Below, in pieces: positions 36,147 to 44,827 of a stretch of 64,000 nucleotides of DNA. The translations under genes and the position numbers were made by a program. Below the pieces are notes generated by a model. That model did no database searches, had not been told where the DNA came from, and saw nothing but the letters and a program-made list of their open reading frames with translations. Within the stretch, counting starts at the first letter, position 1, and every line of letters starts with the position of its first letter. The stretch is from Nocardia otitidiscaviarum NBRC 14405 (GTDB lineage: Bacteria; Actinomycetota; Actinomycetes; Mycobacteriales; Mycobacteriaceae): contig NZ_BAGD01000281.1 of NCBI RefSeq assembly GCF_000308635.1, positions 62,001 to 126,000 on the forward strand. Reading direction: 5' to 3'.

Positions 36147-37799
36147 CTATCGAACCCGCTGTGCCCCGTCGGCCAGCAGCCGCCGCAGTTCCTTGCGACT
36201 GGTCTTGCCGACGCCCGTCTCCGGGAAGTCGTCCACGACCTCCACCGTGTCCGGCATCTTCCAGGCCGCCACCCCGCGCTCGCGTACGAAGGCGCGTACG
36301 CCGGTCAGGGTGGGCCGGTTCGCCGGGTCGGTGGGTTGAACGAAGGCGGAGATGCGCTGTCCCAGCACCGGATCGGGGGTGCCGACGATGACCGCGTCTC
36401 GAATTCCCGGATGGGCCAGCAGATGCGCCTCCAACTCCTCGGCCGAGACCTTCTCGCCGCCGCGGTTCACCCAGTCCCCGGCCCGGCCCAGCACGTCCAG
36501 ATTGCCGTCCGGGCGGATGCGCACCATATCGCCGGTGCGGTACCAGCCCTGCGCGGTGAAGCTGCGGGCATCGGCCTCGGGATTGTCGTAGTAGCCGCGA
36601 ATCGTGTACGGGCCGTGTGTGATCAGGTTGCCGGGCGTGCCGGGCGGCACCTCCGCGCCGGTGTCGTCCACGACCATGACGCGATCGTGTTCGGACATCG
36701 GGCGGCCCTGGGTGCTCACCACCACCTCGAGCGGATCGTCCAGCCGGGTGTAGCAGACCAGGCCCTCGGCCATGCCGAACACCTGCTGCAGGGTCACGCC
36801 CAGCGCCGGACCCACCCGGCGCGCCAACTCCTCCTGGCAGCGGGCCCCGCCCACCTGCACCACCCGCAGGCTGGACAGGTCCGGGGTGTCACCGCTCTCG
36901 GCCTTCTCCACCCACAGCCGGGCCAGTGGCGGCACCAGCCCGGTGATGGTCACCCCGAAGCGTTCGATGGCCCGGAAGGCCGTCGCGGGCGTGGGGTCCG
37001 GGGTCATGGCCACCGTGCCGCCCGCCCACAGCGCGCCCAGAATGCCGGGCGAGCTCATCGGGAAGTTGTGCGCCACCGGCAGGGTCGCGAGATAGACGGT
37101 GTCGGTGTCGAGTTGGCAGATCTCGGCGCTGCGCCGCACGCTGTAGAGGTAGTCGTCGTGGGTGCGGGGGATGAGCTTCGGGATGCCGGTGCTGCCGCCG
37201 GACAGTTGCAGGAAGGCGACATCGCTCGCCGCGGGCGCGGGCAGCTCACCGGGTTCGTCCCGCAGGGCCGCGAGATCGTGCGCCCCCTCCGGCAGCGCGG
37301 CGTCCCCGTCGTCGGTGACCACGAGGAGATGGCGCAGCGACGGCACCTGCGCGCGGACCGAATCCGCCAGTGCCGCATAGTCGAAACGCTGATGCACCCC
37401 GCTGGTGATGACGGCCGTGGCGGCGCTGGCCGTGGCGATCGGCACCAGTTCCGCCTGCCGATGCGCGGGCAGGCAGAACACCGGCAGCGCGCCGAGCCGG
37501 AAGAGCGCGAAGATCACCTCCACGAATTCCGCGCGATTGGGCAGTTGCACGAGCACCCGATCGCGCGGGCGGATGCCCAGGCGGGCCAGCCCGGTGGCCA
37601 GCGACCGGGAGCGGTGGTCCAGTTCGGCGTAGGTCCAGCGGTGCCGCTCGTCCACGACGGCGATGGCCGCTCCGGCGACGGATGCGCGGGCGGTCAGCAC
37701 GTCGCCGAAGGTCTCTCCGGTCCAGCAGCCGAGTTCTCGATACCGTCGCGCCTCATCGGTCGGCCACGGTGTGAAGCCGGGGAGAACGGTCGATGGCAT
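36147..37799 (-). CDS. dhbE: 2,3-dihydroxybenzoate-AMP ligase (DhbE/EntE)
   Basis: A 550-residue stand-alone adenylation enzyme. It has the ATP loop LSGGSTGIPKLIPRTH, the aryl-acid pocket segment VAHNFPMSSPG (Asn, Phe, Ser at code positions 235, 236 and 239), GWYRTGDM and the catalytic-lysine region ETGVGKTSRKELR. Ser rather than Cys at position 239 favours 2,3-dihydroxybenzoate over salicylate. The start at ATG 37799 (MPSTVLPGF) has AAGG upstream; a longer frame to 37862 would run towards the iron box and is less likely. Divergent from dhbA, sharing IdeR box 3. Confidence 0.9.
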   Translation of the reverse strand: MPSTVLPGFTPWPTDEARRYRELGCWTGETFGDVLTARASVAGAAIAVVDERHRWTYAELDHRSRSLATGLARLGIRPRDRVLVQLPNRAEFVEVIFALFRLGALPVFCLPAHRQAELVPIATASAATAVITSGVHQRFDYAALADSVRAQVPSLRHLLVVTDDGDAALPEGAHDLAALRDEPGELPAPAASDVAFLQLSGGSTGIPKLIPRTHDDYLYSVRRSAEICQLDTDTVYLATLPVAHNFPMSSPGILGALWAGGTVAMTPDPTPATAFRAIERFGVTITGLVPPLARLWVEKAESGDTPDLSSLRVVQVGGARCQEELARRVGPALGVTLQQVFGMAEGLVCYTRLDDPLEVVVSTQGRPMSEHDRVMVVDDTGAEVPPGTPGNLITHGPYTIRGYYDNPEADARSFTAQGWYRTGDMVRIRPDGNLDVLGRAGDWVNRGGEKVSAEELEAHLLAHPGIRDAVIVGTPDPVLGQRISAFVQPTDPANRPTLTGVRAFVRERGVAAWKMPDTVEVVDDFPETGVGKTSRKELRRLLADGAQRVR

Positions 37800-37873
37800 T
37801 GGGGGACACCTTCTTTCGCGGATTCGATCGGTGTTGGCGCATACCGGGGGAGTGGTACACACACCTATTCTTA

Positions 37874-37892
37874 TCAGGTTAGGCTAACCTTA
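37874..37892. promoter_or_regulatory. IdeR iron box 3 (dhbE / dhbA divergent promoter)
   Basis: Perfect core AGGTTAGGCTAACCT in the 19-bp frame, located between the divergent ligase and dehydrogenase genes. It touches the first possible ATG of dhbA (37892), so it must overlap the dhbA promoter or transcription start. Confidence 0.9.
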
Positions 37893-37897
37893 TGTTC

Positions 37898-38698
37898 ATG
37901 ATCGATTCGGGTAAGCGCGCGGTCGTCGTGACCGGTGCGGCCGCGGGCATCGGAGCGGCCGTCGCCGCCGAGCTCGCGAGCGGAGCGCACGCGCTGGCGC
38001 TCTGGGACCGTGATCCGCGGGTACACCGGGTGGCGCGCGAGATCGCCGACCGCACCGGCGGATCCGTACACGCTGCCGAGGTGGATGTGGCCGACGCGAC
38101 GTCGGTGCAGGCCGCCTTCGACCGGTTCATCGGCGAGTTCGGCCCGGCCGACGTGCTGGTGCACGCCGCCGGAGTCATGGATTCCGGTACGGCACTGGAT
38201 ATCACGCCGGAGGTGTGGGACCGCAGCTTCGCCGTCAACGCCACCGGCACCATGCTCGTCACCCAGCGGGCGGCCCGGGAGATGGTCACCGCCGGACGCG
38301 GCGCTATCGTGGTGGTCTCCTCCAATGCCGCGAGCACGCCCCGCGTCGGCATGGCCGCCTACTGCGCCGCCAAGGCCGCCGCCACCGCCTACACCCGCGC
38401 GCTCGCCCTCCAGGTCGCCCCGCACGGCGTCCGGGTGAATCTGGTCTCGCCCGGCTCCACCGACACCGCCATGCTGCGCGGCCTGTACGCCGACGGCGAC
38501 GACCGCCCCCTCGACGATGCCGCCCACGCCGGTCTGCTGGCCGGTGATCCCGAGCAGTTCCGGCTCGGCATCCCGCTGCGCCGCATCGCGCGGCCCGCCG
38601 ATATCGCCGCGGCCGTGCGCTTTCTGGTATCCGACGACGCTCGCCACATCACCCTGCACGATCTGCGGGTGGACGGCGGCGCGACCCTCGATATGTGA
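37898..38698 (+). CDS. dhbA: 2,3-dihydro-2,3-dihydroxybenzoate dehydrogenase (DhbA/EntA)
   Basis: A 266-residue SDR enzyme with the NAD motif VTGAAAGIGAAVA near the N-terminus, the NNAG-equivalent VHAAGVM, the catalytic Ser in VVSSNA and YCAAKAA with Tyr and Lys. It oxidises 2,3-dihydro-DHB to 2,3-DHB with NAD+. I prefer ATG 37898 because ATG 37892 is inside the IdeR box; the transcript could then be almost leaderless. The short gap to dhbC and the same strand indicate an operon dhbA-dhbC-dhbB. Confidence 0.88.
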   Translation: MIDSGKRAVVVTGAAAGIGAAVAAELASGAHALALWDRDPRVHRVAREIADRTGGSVHAAEVDVADATSVQAAFDRFIGEFGPADVLVHAAGVMDSGTALDITPEVWDRSFAVNATGTMLVTQRAAREMVTAGRGAIVVVSSNAASTPRVGMAAYCAAKAAATAYTRALALQVAPHGVRVNLVSPGSTDTAMLRGLYADGDDRPLDDAAHAGLLAGDPEQFRLGIPLRRIARPADIAAAVRFLVSDDARHITLHDLRVDGGATLDM

Positions 38699-38707
38699 CC
38701 CGAGAGG

Positions 38708-39862
38708 ATGATCCCTATTTCCGCCACACCAGATACCGATTCGACCGACAGCGCGGACCCCGCCTTCGTGCTCGCCCGCCCCTACCGCACGGTGGTGGCG
38801 GGGCGCGGTGGCCGCGTCTTCCGATCCGCACACGACGCGGTGTCGGCGCTGCGCGCGGGCGAGGTCGGCCATATCGTCGGCGCGCTGCCCTTCGCGCCGG
38901 ACGCCCCGGCGGCGCTGTGGGCGCCGGACTCGATCACCGTGACCGAATCCGGTTACGTACCCGACGCCGGTAGCCGTCCGGTCTTCGACTTCGCGGCCGC
39001 CGTTCCGGAGCCCGACACGCACGTGCGGCGGGTGGCCGCGGCGGTGCGGCTGCTGGCCGATGAGACGCATCCCATTCGAAAAGTGGTGCTGGCCCGGTCG
39101 ATTCGCGCCCGCGCCGCCTTCGCGACGCGGGCGGTGGAGATCCTGGACCGCCTGGTGTCGACCGATCCCATGGGCAATGGTTTCCTGGTGGACCTGTCCG
39201 CCGCGGGCGCGCCGTACACCGGCAGGCATCTCGTCGGGTCCAGCCCGGAAATCCTGCTCCGACGCGACGGCGCCGAGGTGCTCAGTCATCCGCTGGCCGG
39301 ATCGGCACGGCGGATTCTCGACGACGAGCGGGCCGACCGGGTGGTGGCGGAGACACTGCTCGGCTCCTCGAAGGATCAGCACGAGCATCGCTATGTGGTC
39401 GACCAGGTCAGCGGCGTGCTGCGCGACCGCTGCGCCGAGGTGGTCGCGCCCGCCCCCGAACTCACCAGCACCCCCGAGATGTGGCATCTCGGCACCCCGA
39501 TCACCGCCACGGTGCGCGCCGACGGCCCCTCCGCACTGGAGTTGGCGGCGGCCCTGCACCCCACCCCGGCCATCTGCGGTACCCCCACCGCCGAGGCGGC
39601 GCGGCTGATCGCCGAACTCGAGGGAGACCGCGGCTTCTACGCGGGCGCGGTCGGCTGGTGCGATGCCGCGGGCAATGGCGAGTGGATGGTCAGCATTCGC
39701 TGCGCCGAACTGGCCGCCGACGGTCTGAGCCTGCTGGCGCACGCGGGCGGCGGCATCGTGGCCGAATCCGATCCGGTGGCCGAATTGGCCGAGACCACCG
39801 GCAAATTCCAGCGCATCCTGGCCCCGCTCGGCATCGCGGACCTACCGGTCACCGTCGCCTGA
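38708..39862 (+). CDS. dhbC: Isochorismate synthase (DhbC/EntC)
   Basis: A 384-residue chorismate-utilising enzyme that isomerises chorismate to isochorismate with Mg2+. Family blocks: HPIRKVVLARSIRARA, the GSSPEILLRRDGAEVLSHPL strand, LAGSARR, KDQHEHRYVVDQV, and the C-terminal GDRGFYAGAVGWCD and IRCAELAADGLSLLAHAGGG. The GAGAGG ribosome-binding-like sequence directly abuts ATG 38708 (zero spacing), so the true start is uncertain; in-frame ATT 38717 or GTG 38768 are alternatives. The extra N-terminal residues (SATPDTDSTDSADPA) are low-complexity and dispensable. Confidence 0.88.
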   Translation: MIPISATPDTDSTDSADPAFVLARPYRTVVAGRGGRVFRSAHDAVSALRAGEVGHIVGALPFAPDAPAALWAPDSITVTESGYVPDAGSRPVFDFAAAVPEPDTHVRRVAAAVRLLADETHPIRKVVLARSIRARAAFATRAVEILDRLVSTDPMGNGFLVDLSAAGAPYTGRHLVGSSPEILLRRDGAEVLSHPLAGSARRILDDERADRVVAETLLGSSKDQHEHRYVVDQVSGVLRDRCAEVVAPAPELTSTPEMWHLGTPITATVRADGPSALELAAALHPTPAICGTPTAEAARLIAELEGDRGFYAGAVGWCDAAGNGEWMVSIRCAELAADGLSLLAHAGGGIVAESDPVAELAETTGKFQRILAPLGIADLPVTVA

Positions 39863-39889
39863 CCGCCACACACGACTTCGGGAGATCTC

Positions 39890-40552
39890 ATGCCTATTCC
39901 GCCGATCGCGCCCTATCCGATGCCCACGCCCGAGGAGGTGACCGCCAACCAGGTGGGGTGGACCGTCGATCCGGCCCGCACCGCGCTGCTCATCCACGAT
40001 ATGCAGCAGTACTTCCTGGCCGCCTACGACACCGGGGCGGAACCGGCGCGCACCCTCATCGCCAATATCGCGCGACTGCGAAACCGCTGCCACGACTTGG
40101 GGATTCCGGTCATCTACACCATGCAGCCGGGCGACCAGCATCCGTCCCGCCGCGGCATCCTGGCCGACTTCTGGGGCACCGGCATGTCGCACGGCCCGGA
40201 GACCGAGGTGATCGCCGAACTGCGCCCCGACGATCGCGACATCCAGGTCACCAAATGGCGCTACTCCGCCTTCCAGCGCACCGACCTGCGCGAGCTGCTC
40301 GGCTACTACAACCGCGACCATCTCCTGGTCACCGGCGTGTACGCGCATATGGGCTGCATGCTCAGCGCCGCCGAAGCCTTCATGAGCGATGTGCGGCCCT
40401 TCCTGGCCCTGGACGCCACCGCCGACTTCAGCCGCGAGGAGCACCTGATGGCCCTGAACTACACCGCCCGCCGCTGCGGCGCGGTGTCGACCACCGCCGA
40501 ACTGCTGGACCAGCTTGACGGCGCGTCGGTGGCCGCGCGGCGCGCGTCATGA
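39890..40552 (+). CDS. dhbB: Isochorismatase without carrier domain (DhbB-like)
   Basis: A 220-residue isochorismatase that hydrolyses the vinyl ether of isochorismate to 2,3-dihydro-DHB and pyruvate. It has the catalytic Asp in ALLIHDMQQYF, PGDQHPSRRGILADFWGTGM, the Lys in VTKWRYSAF, and the LLVTGVYAHMGCM loop. EntB and bacillary DhbB carry a C-terminal aryl carrier; here the protein ends after the hydrolase domain, and the carrier is the separate gene at 35776. GGGAG precedes the ATG. Last gene of dhbA-dhbC-dhbB. Confidence 0.92.
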   Translation: MPIPPIAPYPMPTPEEVTANQVGWTVDPARTALLIHDMQQYFLAAYDTGAEPARTLIANIARLRNRCHDLGIPVIYTMQPGDQHPSRRGILADFWGTGMSHGPETEVIAELRPDDRDIQVTKWRYSAFQRTDLRELLGYYNRDHLLVTGVYAHMGCMLSAAEAFMSDVRPFLALDATADFSREEHLMALNYTARRCGAVSTTAELLDQLDGASVAARRAS

Positions 40553-40606
40553 GAGGGTGACGGACCGGCCGAGCGGGGTGGTGTCCGCGGCGGACCGGTC
40601 AGAACG

Positions 40607-41518
40607 TCATCCCCCGGGGCAGGGTGTGCCTCGGTATGGCAGGTCGAGCGCCCGGTGCACCAGATACGACACGGCGGGGGATTCCGGGAGGATGCCGTGG
40701 TGGTGGGTGTCGGTCGGGCAGACGTCCTGCACCCAGACATTGGTGACGGTGGCGCGCGGTCCGGCGCGCAGGAAGGCGGCCTCCGGCGGGGTGACCACGC
40801 GGTCCTCCCGGCTGGCGATGGCGGTGTAGGCGACACCGGGTTCGGTGTCACCGGCGGCGTTGAGCGTGGCCAGGAACTCGCTGTCGATGAGCTGCTGCGC
40901 GGCCGCGGTCCCCAGCACCCGGGCGATCAGGCTGTCGGCCACCGCACCCGCGCTGCCGGACGGCAACAGGTAGCGCAGACCCTCGGCGGTGGTGCCGTGA
41001 TGGGTGGCGGCGATGCTGATCAGACGCCGAATGCTGGTGCGGCCCGGGTCTTCTCGATGCGCGCCGCCTTCGAAGCGCAGATACTGCCGAACCAGGGGGC
41101 CGCCCTGGGAGTGCGCCACCACATCGACCTTCGCCGCGCCGGTGGCGGTGCGCACCCGGTCGACGAAGGCCGCCAGCTCCTTGGCCGAGGTGCGCATATC
41201 CGCTGTCCCGAAGACGCCCGGGGCCGCGCCACGCAGGCTGGCGGTGGCGTGCCCGTAATTGAGCGTGAACACGCAGACGCCGTGTGTCTTCAGCACGGGA
41301 GCCAGTGTGTCCCAGGAGTTCTGGTTGCCCCAGGTGCCGTGCACCAGCAGCACCGGTTCCGGGTGCGCCGCCGTGGGCGTACAGCTCCAGTCGTTCGCGC
41401 CGACCGGTGCGCGGCCCTCGTCGTGTGCGGATGCGGGCGCGCTCGTGAGCGCGGCGGTCGCGATCGCGGCGAGCAGTGTGATTCCGCAATGGCACCAGCG
41501 TTTCTCGCGCGCAGGCAT
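40607..41518 (-). CDS. Secreted lipase, class 2 family
   Basis: A 303-residue exported alpha/beta hydrolase. The signal peptide (basic MPAREKR, hydrophobic core, APASA|H, cleavage after residue 31) is clear. PVLLVHGTWGNQNSW is the oxyanion strand, and VDVVAHSQGGPLVRQYL holds the nucleophile Ser137. The late DTHHHGILPES provides the catalytic histidine region. This is the Bacillus-lipase-like (lipase class 2) pattern widespread in Nocardia and Rhodococcus. Lipid ester substrate inferred. It is divergent from the cyclase-family gene. Confidence 0.82.
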   Translation of the reverse strand: MPAREKRWCHCGITLLAAIATAALTSAPASAHDEGRAPVGANDWSCTPTAAHPEPVLLVHGTWGNQNSWDTLAPVLKTHGVCVFTLNYGHATASLRGAAPGVFGTADMRTSAKELAAFVDRVRTATGAAKVDVVAHSQGGPLVRQYLRFEGGAHREDPGRTSIRRLISIAATHHGTTAEGLRYLLPSGSAGAVADSLIARVLGTAAAQQLIDSEFLATLNAAGDTEPGVAYTAIASREDRVVTPPEAAFLRAGPRATVTNVWVQDVCPTDTHHHGILPESPAVSYLVHRALDLPYRGTPCPGG

Positions 41519-41681
41519 CCGGCGCAGCCCCTTTCGCCAGCACAGTGTTTCGGGCGGGCAGCGTTCGGTGTGCGAGATGCCAAACCATCAGGTTCTTCGG
41601 AGCTCATGGAACCATTGGGGCTACCGGTCGGCAATCTTCGCAGCGGTGTGGCGCGGGCGATTTTCCGGTAGTTTGCCCACC

Positions 41682-42608
41682 ATGGCGCTACCGTCCGAGT
41701 TCCTCGCTGTCGCCGAACGCGTGAACAATTGGGGGCGTTGGGGTTCCGACGACGAGCTCGGCACGCTCAACCTGATCACCGACGAGGTGGTGCGGGGTGC
41801 GGCCGCGACGGTGCGGGCGGGTCGGCGGGTGCCGCTGGCGGTGCCGTTGCGCCAGCAGGGGATCCAGACCGGGCTGATTCCCGGCCGGGTGAACCCGCTG
41901 CACACCATGCTCGCGGTCAACTGGGAGATGTTCGGCCCCGACACCATCGCCACCAGCGACGACGCGGTGACGATGGGATTGCAGGCCGGAACGCACTGGG
42001 ATGCGCTGACCCACATCTCCTACCACGGCCGCATCTACAACGGACGCCCCGCCGACAGCATCACCGCCCACCACGGCTGCGCCTTCAGCGGCATCGAGAA
42101 GGCGCGCCACATCGTGTCGCGCGGTGTGCTGCTGGATGTGGCGGCCGCCCACGGCGTCGCGGGCCTGCCGTCGAATCACGCTGTCACACCGGAGGATCTG
42201 GCGGCGGCCGAGGATTTCGGGGGAGTGCGGGTGCGGGCCGGGGACGTGGTGCTGGTGCGCACCGGACAGCTGCGGCTCTATCTCGCCGGTGACCGCGACG
42301 CCTACGCCATGCCCTCGCCCGGACTGTCGATTCGATGCCCGGAATGGTTCCACGCGCGCGATGTCGCGGCCGTCGCCAACGACACGCTGGTCTTCGAGAT
42401 CTTCCCGCCGGAGATCGAGAACCTCTTCCTGGCGGTGCACGCGCTGCACCTGGTCGATATGGGCATGTTGCAAGGGCAGAATTGGAATCTCGAGGAACTG
42501 TCGGAGGTGTGCGCGCAGGAGCGGCGATACGAGTTCCTCTTGTCCGCCATGCCGGAACCTTTCGTCGGGGCGACCGGAACACCCGTCGCCCCGGTCGCCG
42601 TTCTCTAG
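41682..42608 (+). CDS. Cyclase-family (kynurenine-formamidase-like) metal hydrolase
   Basis: A 308-residue protein of the cyclase family (PF04199 type). The metal-binding motif is GTHWDALTHISYHG, and DVVLVRTGQLRLYL and AVHALHLVDMGMLQGQNWNL match the later family blocks. Members hydrolyse N-formylkynurenine or act on cyclic amides and polyketides; which applies is unknown. The start at ATG 41682 is chosen because the longer frame upstream overlaps the divergent lipase gene. Monocistronic. Confidence 0.82.
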   Translation: MALPSEFLAVAERVNNWGRWGSDDELGTLNLITDEVVRGAAATVRAGRRVPLAVPLRQQGIQTGLIPGRVNPLHTMLAVNWEMFGPDTIATSDDAVTMGLQAGTHWDALTHISYHGRIYNGRPADSITAHHGCAFSGIEKARHIVSRGVLLDVAAAHGVAGLPSNHAVTPEDLAAAEDFGGVRVRAGDVVLVRTGQLRLYLAGDRDAYAMPSPGLSIRCPEWFHARDVAAVANDTLVFEIFPPEIENLFLAVHALHLVDMGMLQGQNWNLEELSEVCAQERRYEFLLSAMPEPFVGATGTPVAPVAVL

Positions 42609-42671
42609 CTATGGGTCGGTTACCGTCGATCCGGGTCACCGGTGGCCCGGGAATCGACAGGAGGCTGATTC

Positions 42672-43811
42672 ATGAGCGCGCTGCGTCGGGCACTGGTCGG
42701 AGCTGCCGTGGCGGTGGCGCTACTGACCCCGGCGACACCGGCCACCGCCGCCCCCACCGCGACACCCGGCGGCCTCATCGACGTCATCGCCCAGCCCCCG
42801 GGCTGGCGTGGCATGACCGCCGGGTTCGTCGTCGACTACTGGATGACCGGATCGCAGGGTGAGCCGGTTCCCGCCAGCGGCGCGCTGTTCGTCCCCGACG
42901 GGCCGCCGCCGCCCGGTGGCTGGCCGATCATGGTTTACGACCACGGCACCAGCGGCCTCGGGCCGAACTGTGGCGGGCAGACCACCCCCGACGCCGAGCC
43001 GCTGTGGCCGCTGTTCCGCGACCTGGTGGCCCGGGGCATCGCGGTGGTGGCCCCCGACTATCTGGGCCTCGGGCGCTTCGACACCGGCACGCACCCCTAC
43101 CTGGAGATCCGCACCGAGGCCACCGCGGCCATCGATCTGGTGCGGGCCGCGCGGGCGGCGAATCCGGGCCTCTCCCGCACCTGGGCGGTCTTCGGGGAAT
43201 CGCAGGGCGGCCAGGCGGCCTTGGGTGCGGCCCACCTCCAGGCCACCTACGCTCCCGAACTCGACTTCCGCGGCACCATCGCCCTCGATCCGGAATCCGA
43301 TGTGGAGAAGGTCGCACCCCTGATGGGTCCGTGGGTGCCGAACGCCCGCGCGCTGGACAAGATCACCGATTTCTCCGCCTACATTCTCGCCGGATTGCGG
43401 GCCGCCCGACCGGATTTCGACGTGGACCACTACCTCAGCCCCACCGGTCGCGCGGTGGTCGACAGCATCGGCGGGCTGTGCTCGGTGCAGATCACCGAGC
43501 GCCTGGCCGGACTGTCCCTCGGCGACCTGCTGGCCCAGCCGCTGGTGGACGACCGTTTCCGCAGCACGCTCACCGGCTACATGGAGGTACCCGTCGCCGG
43601 ATACGACCGCCCGATCCTGTTGCTGGTCAACGCCACCGACACCACGGTGCCCTCCCCGCTGCACGCCGCCCTGATGGCTCAGTTCGCCGCGCACGGCGTG
43701 GACTTCCGGACCGTCTTCGGCCTCGGCGCGCACACCGATATGAACGCGGCGATGCACGAGGCCACCGCCGCGTTCATCGCCCGGATCTTCGCGGCGCCCG
43801 CCGTCTCCTGA
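42672..43811 (+). CDS. Secreted alpha/beta hydrolase, secretory-lipase type
   Basis: A 379-residue exported hydrolase. The signal peptide ends near PATAA|PT. The core PIMVYDHGTSGLGPNCG, APDYLGLGRF and the elbow FGESQGGQAALG place it in the actinobacterial secretory-lipase (LIP) family. DTTVPSPLHAALMAQF and GAHTDMNAAM supply the acid and histidine regions. GACAGGAGG precedes the ATG. Likely an extracellular lipid or ester hydrolase; no operon partner. Confidence 0.82.
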   Translation: MSALRRALVGAAVAVALLTPATPATAAPTATPGGLIDVIAQPPGWRGMTAGFVVDYWMTGSQGEPVPASGALFVPDGPPPPGGWPIMVYDHGTSGLGPNCGGQTTPDAEPLWPLFRDLVARGIAVVAPDYLGLGRFDTGTHPYLEIRTEATAAIDLVRAARAANPGLSRTWAVFGESQGGQAALGAAHLQATYAPELDFRGTIALDPESDVEKVAPLMGPWVPNARALDKITDFSAYILAGLRAARPDFDVDHYLSPTGRAVVDSIGGLCSVQITERLAGLSLGDLLAQPLVDDRFRSTLTGYMEVPVAGYDRPILLLVNATDTTVPSPLHAALMAQFAAHGVDFRTVFGLGAHTDMNAAMHEATAAFIARIFAAPAVS

Positions 43812-43955
43812 CCGAATGCGGGGTGTGCGCCCCAGCCCCGGATCTTCGCCGACCCCGCTGCGCTCCGGCCGTGTGCGGGGCATCTGCCACACCTCTGTCA
43901 AGGAGGGTTGCCGCGGGTGGTTTGGGCCGCCGCGCGGGTGGGCACCTGATCGGGA

Positions 43956-44753
43956 ATGGACGTAGTCAAGGATCTCGACATCCGCACCGCCACCGTCCGG
44001 GGCGACTCCGGTGCGGGACTCGGCGCGCACCGGGACACCTATGTCGCCGTGCGGCCGCCCACCCGGCGGCACGCGCTCGAGGTCATGGGCCTGATGCTCT
44101 GCGGAACGGTCGCGGCGATCGGCGCGGCCACCGGCGCGGCGGTCCTGGTCATTCCGGGTCTCGCGGGTGCGCTCATGCTCGGCGTGCGCCTGCTGTGCGA
44201 GCTGACGCGGTCGGCCTACGTGCACGGACGTGATCGCGATACCCGGCTGGAGTTGTACGACGGCGGCTGTGTGGCCGTGGTCGGCGGCCGCGCACGGACC
44301 ATCCGATACGACACCGCCACGGTGCGGCGGGCGGTGACCGGGGACGCCGACCACCACGTGCCCGACCGGACCGCGCACGCGTACACGGTGACCGACACCG
44401 GCGGCGATCCGATCGTGCTGCGGCACACCATCGACCACCCGGAACAGTGGGGTCCGGAGATCGACCGCGCCGTCACCGAGGCGCAACTGCCGCGGGCGCT
44501 GGCCACCCTGGAGTCGGGCGGACGCCTCGACTTCGCACCCTTCTGGATGACATCCACCGAGATCGGCGTGGACCACCGCGCGGTGTCGTGGGCCCGGGTC
44601 AGCGGCATCGTCGTGCACAAGGGCTGGGTCTCGGTACGCATCCGCGGGGAATCGCTGCCGCTGGATTCGCTGCCCGCGGACGTGGTCGGGAACTTCACAC
44701 TGTTCCGCACGCTCGCCGAGCGGATGCGGTCGGCGACCGCGACCCGGGCCTGA
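43956..44753 (+). CDS. Hypothetical membrane protein
   Basis: A 265-residue protein that I do not recognise with confidence. Two hydrophobic segments (VMGLMLCGTVAAIGAATGAA and VLVIPGLAGALMLGVRLL) form a hairpin at ~43-81. The rest is soluble, beta-rich and duplicated in feel: a strand such as TRLELYDGGCVAVVGGRART and a later DRAVSWARVSGIVVHKGWVS-like unit. This resembles DUF6585-type proteins (membrane-anchored PH-like domains), tentatively. The next gene, AraC-type, starts 74 bp downstream on the same strand. Confidence 0.6.
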   Translation: MDVVKDLDIRTATVRGDSGAGLGAHRDTYVAVRPPTRRHALEVMGLMLCGTVAAIGAATGAAVLVIPGLAGALMLGVRLLCELTRSAYVHGRDRDTRLELYDGGCVAVVGGRARTIRYDTATVRRAVTGDADHHVPDRTAHAYTVTDTGGDPIVLRHTIDHPEQWGPEIDRAVTEAQLPRALATLESGGRLDFAPFWMTSTEIGVDHRAVSWARVSGIVVHKGWVSVRIRGESLPLDSLPADVVGNFTLFRTLAERMRSATATRA

Positions 44754-44827
44754 CCGCCGCGTTTCGGGTGCGGAGCCGTCCGCACCGTTCCTGATACGGT
44801 CGCAGCAGCCGTCGCCGAGGAGAGCCG

